Of a stretch of DNA of 64,000 nt, positions 61,602 through 64,000 are shown piece after piece. Source of the DNA: Streptomyces kurssanovii (GTDB lineage Bacteria > Actinomycetota > Actinomycetes > Streptomycetales > Streptomycetaceae); assembly GCF_014649695.1 (NCBI RefSeq), contig NZ_BMTN01000001.1, forward strand, positions 682,001 through 746,000. Reading direction: 5' to 3'. Under the pieces are notes generated by a model, which was not told where the DNA came from, did not search any database, and was given only the letters and a program-made list of their open reading frames with translations. Numbering within the stretch: the first letter of the stretch is position 1; each line of letters begins with the position of its first letter. The translations under genes were made by a program, and so were the position numbers.

Positions 61602-61757
61602 ATCGGCGCCACCGGCCCCCGGCCGATCCTTCGCCCAGGGAAGAGGCGCACGGTCCTGTGACCCGGCACGACCCTGCGACCGGCCCGCGGAAGGGGAAAG
61701 CGGAACGGCGGAAGCGAAGCGGCGAAACGCGGAACGGTGGAAAGCGGCGGGTCGTGC

Positions 61758-62054
61758 TCAGCGGCCGCGCGCCGGGCGCTGGGCCTGCACGATCAGCAGC
61801 ACGCCACCCAGCAGCACCGCGGCCCCAGACATCGTGACGGCGGAACGAAGGCCGCCGGCCTCGACCAGCACGGCGCCCGCGACCTGAATGACGAGCGCGA
61901 GAGCGATCGCCAACTGCGCCCACCCGAAGAGATGCGGACGGACGATGTACTGCCGCTGCACGGGCAGCAGCCAGCCCGAACGGAGCGCGGCCACCCCACT
62001 GACAGCGACGAGCAACGCCATCAAGCCGAGCGGTATGCCGAGATAAAGAGTCAT
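61758..62054 (-). CDS. Small three-helix membrane protein
   Basis: The 98-residue protein (ATG at 62054, AAGGAAGG ribosome site) has three membrane helices: YLGIPLGLMALLVAVSGVAAL, LFGWAQLAIALALVIQVAGAVLV, and VTMSGAAVLLGGVLLIVQA. I do not recognise a named family. The translation upstream of the chosen start has no hydrophobic or conserved character. It is single-gene. Confidence 0.75.
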   Translation of the reverse strand: MTLYLGIPLGLMALLVAVSGVAALRSGWLLPVQRQYIVRPHLFGWAQLAIALALVIQVAGAVLVEAGGLRSAVTMSGAAVLLGGVLLIVQAQRPARGR

Positions 62055-62379
62055 GTTTCGCCTTCCTTGTGGCGCGAGCATGGCACGCCGACCGCGCGCC
62101 TGACCAGACCGTTCTCGCACTCCGTGCGGCGTTCCGGGGGTGAGCCGCGGCACGGGCGCCGAGATCGACCTCACCCGGGACCAGTTCGGGCGTGAGGAGA
62201 GTGTCACCGGCGGAGTCGTCGTTCGCCGCCCGCCCGTCACCGGGTGGCAGCGGCTCCCCGAGGAGCAGGAACTCCTACGTGATCAAGCTCAGGGCGGCAT
62301 GCCGGTCGAGGGGGCCACAGGGCCTGGAGGATCCGGAGGAACGAATGCCCGGACGACACCCGCGGGACGCGCCCGCCCG
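62055..62379. other. Gene-poor stretch with a YunG-like remnant
   Basis: No intact gene over 325 bases; see the remnant at 62140-62300. Nothing else is recognised. Confidence 0.45.
62140..62300 (+). pseudogene. C-terminal remnant resembling YunG-like proteins
   Basis: The plus strand reads GAEIDLTRDQFGREESVTGG then VRRPPVTGWQRL and EEQELLRDQ, which recalls the C-terminal block of YunG-like proteins (DLTRDQF..., RP..., EQYELLR). The N-terminal part is absent and the frame has no clear end, so it is a relic. Confidence 0.35.
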
Positions 62380-63075
62380 CTAGGAAGCGATGTCGGCGCG
62401 GACGGCACGGAACGCGGCGGCCGGGTCCGTGGCGCGCGTGACCGTTCGGCCCACGACGACATGGGAGGCGCCGCCGGCGACGGCCGCACGGGGGGTGTCC
62501 GGCCGGGCGTGCTCGGCCGGTGACTCACCGGGCAGCGCGACGCCCGGCGTGACGATCAGCGCACCGGCGCCCAGCACGCTCCGCAACCTCGGGACGTCCG
62601 GCGGCGAGGCGATCACGCCGTGGCAGCCGGCCTTGTCCGCCAGCCGCGCCAGCCTGAGCACCTGCTCCTGCGCCGGAACGTCGATCCCGACGTCGGTGAG
62701 ATCCGCGTCGGTCATGCTCGTGACCACCGTCAAGGCGAGGACGCGCAGGCCGGGGAAGCCCAGGGCGGCATCGACGGCGGCCCTCATGATGCCCACGCCA
62801 CCCATGCTGTGCACGGTCACCATGGAGGCCCCCAGAGCTCCCGCGGCCCGCACCGCACCCGCGACCGAGTTCGGAATCTCGAAGAGCTTGAGGTCGAGGA
62901 AGACCTCCTTGCCCTGCGCCACAAGGCGCTTGACGAAGTCGGGACCGGCCGCCGTGAGCAGCTCCAGACCGACCTTGTAGAAACGGCACTCGTCGCCCAG
63001 TCGCGCGACGATCTCGTCCGCGGTCGCACGGTTGTCGCAATCCAGGGCGACGATGATCTGACTCCTCGGTTCCAC
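62380..63075 (-). CDS. pyrF: Type I orotidine-5'-phosphate decarboxylase, variant motif
   Basis: From a GTG at 63075 the product is 231 residues, normal for the type I OMP decarboxylase barrel: IIVALDCDN, then VFLDLKLFEIPNSV, TPGVAL and VVVGRTVTRATDP (phosphate loop). Streptomycetes normally rely on a longer type II PyrF for uridine synthesis, so this is probably an extra copy. In the catalytic D-x-K-x-x-D signature the last Asp is Glu here (D61, K63, E66), a change at a catalytic-tetrad position. It could be a variant decarboxylase or a related keto-sugar decarboxylase of the same fold. A TTG at 63138 is an alternative start. Confidence 0.82.
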   Translation of the reverse strand: MEPRSQIIVALDCDNRATADEIVARLGDECRFYKVGLELLTAAGPDFVKRLVAQGKEVFLDLKLFEIPNSVAGAVRAAGALGASMVTVHSMGGVGIMRAAVDAALGFPGLRVLALTVVTSMTDADLTDVGIDVPAQEQVLRLARLADKAGCHGVIASPPDVPRLRSVLGAGALIVTPGVALPGESPAEHARPDTPRAAVAGGASHVVVGRTVTRATDPAAAFRAVRADIAS

Positions 63076-63137
63076 GACGTCATTGTGCCCCGTCCGGGGA
63101 ACGGGACCGGCACTCGCGTCCGGCACGCTGCTGTCCA

Positions 63138-63710
63138 ATGAACCACGACGACCTGATGGGCACTCAGGCGCCGCAGCGCCGCATCACGGAACCGCGAGAG
63201 GCCCTCGCGGCGCTGGAGCGCGCCCTCCCCGGCCTGGCCGGGCATCGCCGGCCCGAGCCTGCCGTGATCGATTGGGCCGTACTCGAGGAGAGCCTGGGCA
63301 CCGCGCTGCCGCCGGACTACAAGCATCTCGCGGAGCGGTACCCGACGTTCGCCGTCGGCGACTTCCTTCTGGTGACTCTTCCCGACCCAGGCCACGAGCG
63401 CGACAGCCTTCGCGGATTCCATGGTGCCCTGCACGTACTCGCCGATGCCTGGGTGGAACCCGGCTCCGGCCCGGTTGCCCATCCCGCCCCCGGCGGCCTG
63501 CTGCCCTGGGCGGAGTCGGACGAGAGCGACAAGTTCATGTGGAGCACGACCGGCCGGACCCCGCAGGACTGGACCGTCACGGTCGCCTCCCGAAGCGGAG
63601 GGTGGTGGCACTACGACGGCGGCGCGGTCCAGTTCCTGGCCGAGTACTGCGAAGGGACTCTGGAACCCTGGGCGCTGCCCCGGATCGACCCTGACGTGAC
63701 CCCGTGCTGA
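63138..63710 (+). CDS. SMI1/KNR4 (SUKH) family protein
   Basis: The 190-residue protein is a SUKH-type single-domain protein: VIDWAVLEESLGTALPPDYKHLAERYPTFAVGDFLLVTLPDPG is the characteristic opening, with DPGHERDSLRGFHGALHVLADAW and later LLPWAESDESDKFMWSTTG. SUKH proteins often act as immunity proteins for nuclease or other toxins, but solitary copies like this one are widespread and no toxin gene is adjacent. It is divergent from the pyrF-like gene across 62 bases. Confidence 0.88.
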   Translation: MNHDDLMGTQAPQRRITEPREALAALERALPGLAGHRRPEPAVIDWAVLEESLGTALPPDYKHLAERYPTFAVGDFLLVTLPDPGHERDSLRGFHGALHVLADAWVEPGSGPVAHPAPGGLLPWAESDESDKFMWSTTGRTPQDWTVTVASRSGGWWHYDGGAVQFLAEYCEGTLEPWALPRIDPDVTPC

Positions 63711-64000
63711 GCGCCCACGCCTCGTCGGCGATGGCGCCGGGGCCGAACCGGAGGGCGAGGCGAGGCGAGCGGCCTGCGACGGCGAGAGGATCGCCCATGG
63801 CGACCGCGCTGCTCACGAAGCGAGGCGACCCTTCGCCGCGAACAAGGCGCGTACGGGCCCCGGAACGAGCCTGCGCCGTGAAGCTCTTCCAGGCTCCCGC
63901 GATCGTCGCGCCGCTCGTGTCGCCGCTCGCGCGAACCCGCACGAAGGCACGGCGAAGTGTTCGCTCCCAACCCTCTGCCGAGCAGGCACCTGTCAGGTAA
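63711..64000. other. Window edge without a supported gene
   Basis: Open frames exist on both strands, but none has a ribosome site with recognisable protein character; a minus-strand gene cut by the edge is possible. Repeats of GAGGCGAGGCGAG are visible near 63755. Confidence 0.4.

Noticed and set aside
63138-63710. SUKH protein as part of a toxin-immunity locus
   Set aside because: No toxin, secretion or polymorphic-toxin gene is next to it within the window.
1-64000. tRNA, rRNA, riboswitch or CRISPR features
   Set aside because: No cloverleaf with a GGTTCGAATCC-type arm, no rRNA-like stretch, and no spaced repeat array was found by reading. A covariance-model scan would be the decisive test.

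Overview
The window is very GC-rich, codes densely on both strands with strong G/C third positions, uses many GTG and a few TTG starts, and carries families typical of Streptomyces: CebR boxes of the TGGGAGCGCTCCCA type, actinobacterial CBM2 cellulases, a SigE-like ECF sigma factor, HxlR, TetR and GntR regulators, CYP107-like P450s and a DUF6223 protein. It looks like accessory chromosome of a Streptomyces or close relative. There are no rRNA or tRNA genes, no CRISPR array and no transposase.

Layout. 0.1-10.1 kb holds scattered small enzymes and regulators: an NDH-2-like flavoprotein, a GyrI-like protein, two DinB proteins, a LysR regulator, a YgiB/YgiC-like lipoprotein and ATP-grasp pair, a GNAT acetyltransferase, and a double-length Lrp/AsnC regulator divergent from a DoxX-like protein. 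10.1-12.2 kb is a three-gene unit pairing a small soluble protein, a membrane protein and an orphan solute-binding lipoprotein. 12.4-20.1 kb is a cellulose region: a GH48 and a GH6 cellulase, divergent around CebR boxes, then a frameshifted cebR, then an ECF sigma factor overlapping a membrane protein with a possibly CBM-like ectodomain. 20-24.5 kb is a leftward sugar-acid operon (GntR, DHDPS-family lyase, IlvD/Edd dehydratase) followed by a truncated sugar permease. 24.7-28.2 kb has an HD hydrolase, an APC permease and a hypothetical protein. 28.6-34.2 kb is a tightly coupled operon of a glycerol-kinase-like protein, two flavoproteins and an AdaA-AlkA DNA repair fusion. 35-37.1 kb is a GlxA-type regulator plus GAPDH, separated by a 24-bp inverted repeat. 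37.5-40.9 kb is a four-gene overlapping operon of oxidative tailoring-type enzymes (ABM monooxygenase, dehydrogenase, amidohydrolase, P450). 41-47.6 kb holds an NTF2-like protein, an imine-reductase-like protein with HxlR, TetR with an AidB-like acyl-CoA dehydrogenase, DUF6223 and a second P450. 47.7-51.8 kb is the wreck of a rhamnose locus (lacI 3' end joined to a 5'-truncated rhamnulokinase) followed by intact lutABC. 51.9-64 kb has PEBP, hemerythrin, a decayed LuxR-type regulator, an AraC-GyrI regulator, a STAND ATPase, a rhodanese, a frameshifted GAF-PP2C phosphatase, TetR with DUF1304, a type I OMP decarboxylase and a SUKH protein.

Two themes stand out. First, most operons are tightly coupled, with 4-base ATGA, GTGA or TTGA overlaps. 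Second, broken genes and scraps are frequent (cebR, permease, rhaB, lacI, the LuxR-type gene, the PP2C gene, an ABC ATPase Walker B scrap, a YunG-like tail). Some single-base frameshifts could be sequencing errors, but the truncations and junctions are better explained by deletions.
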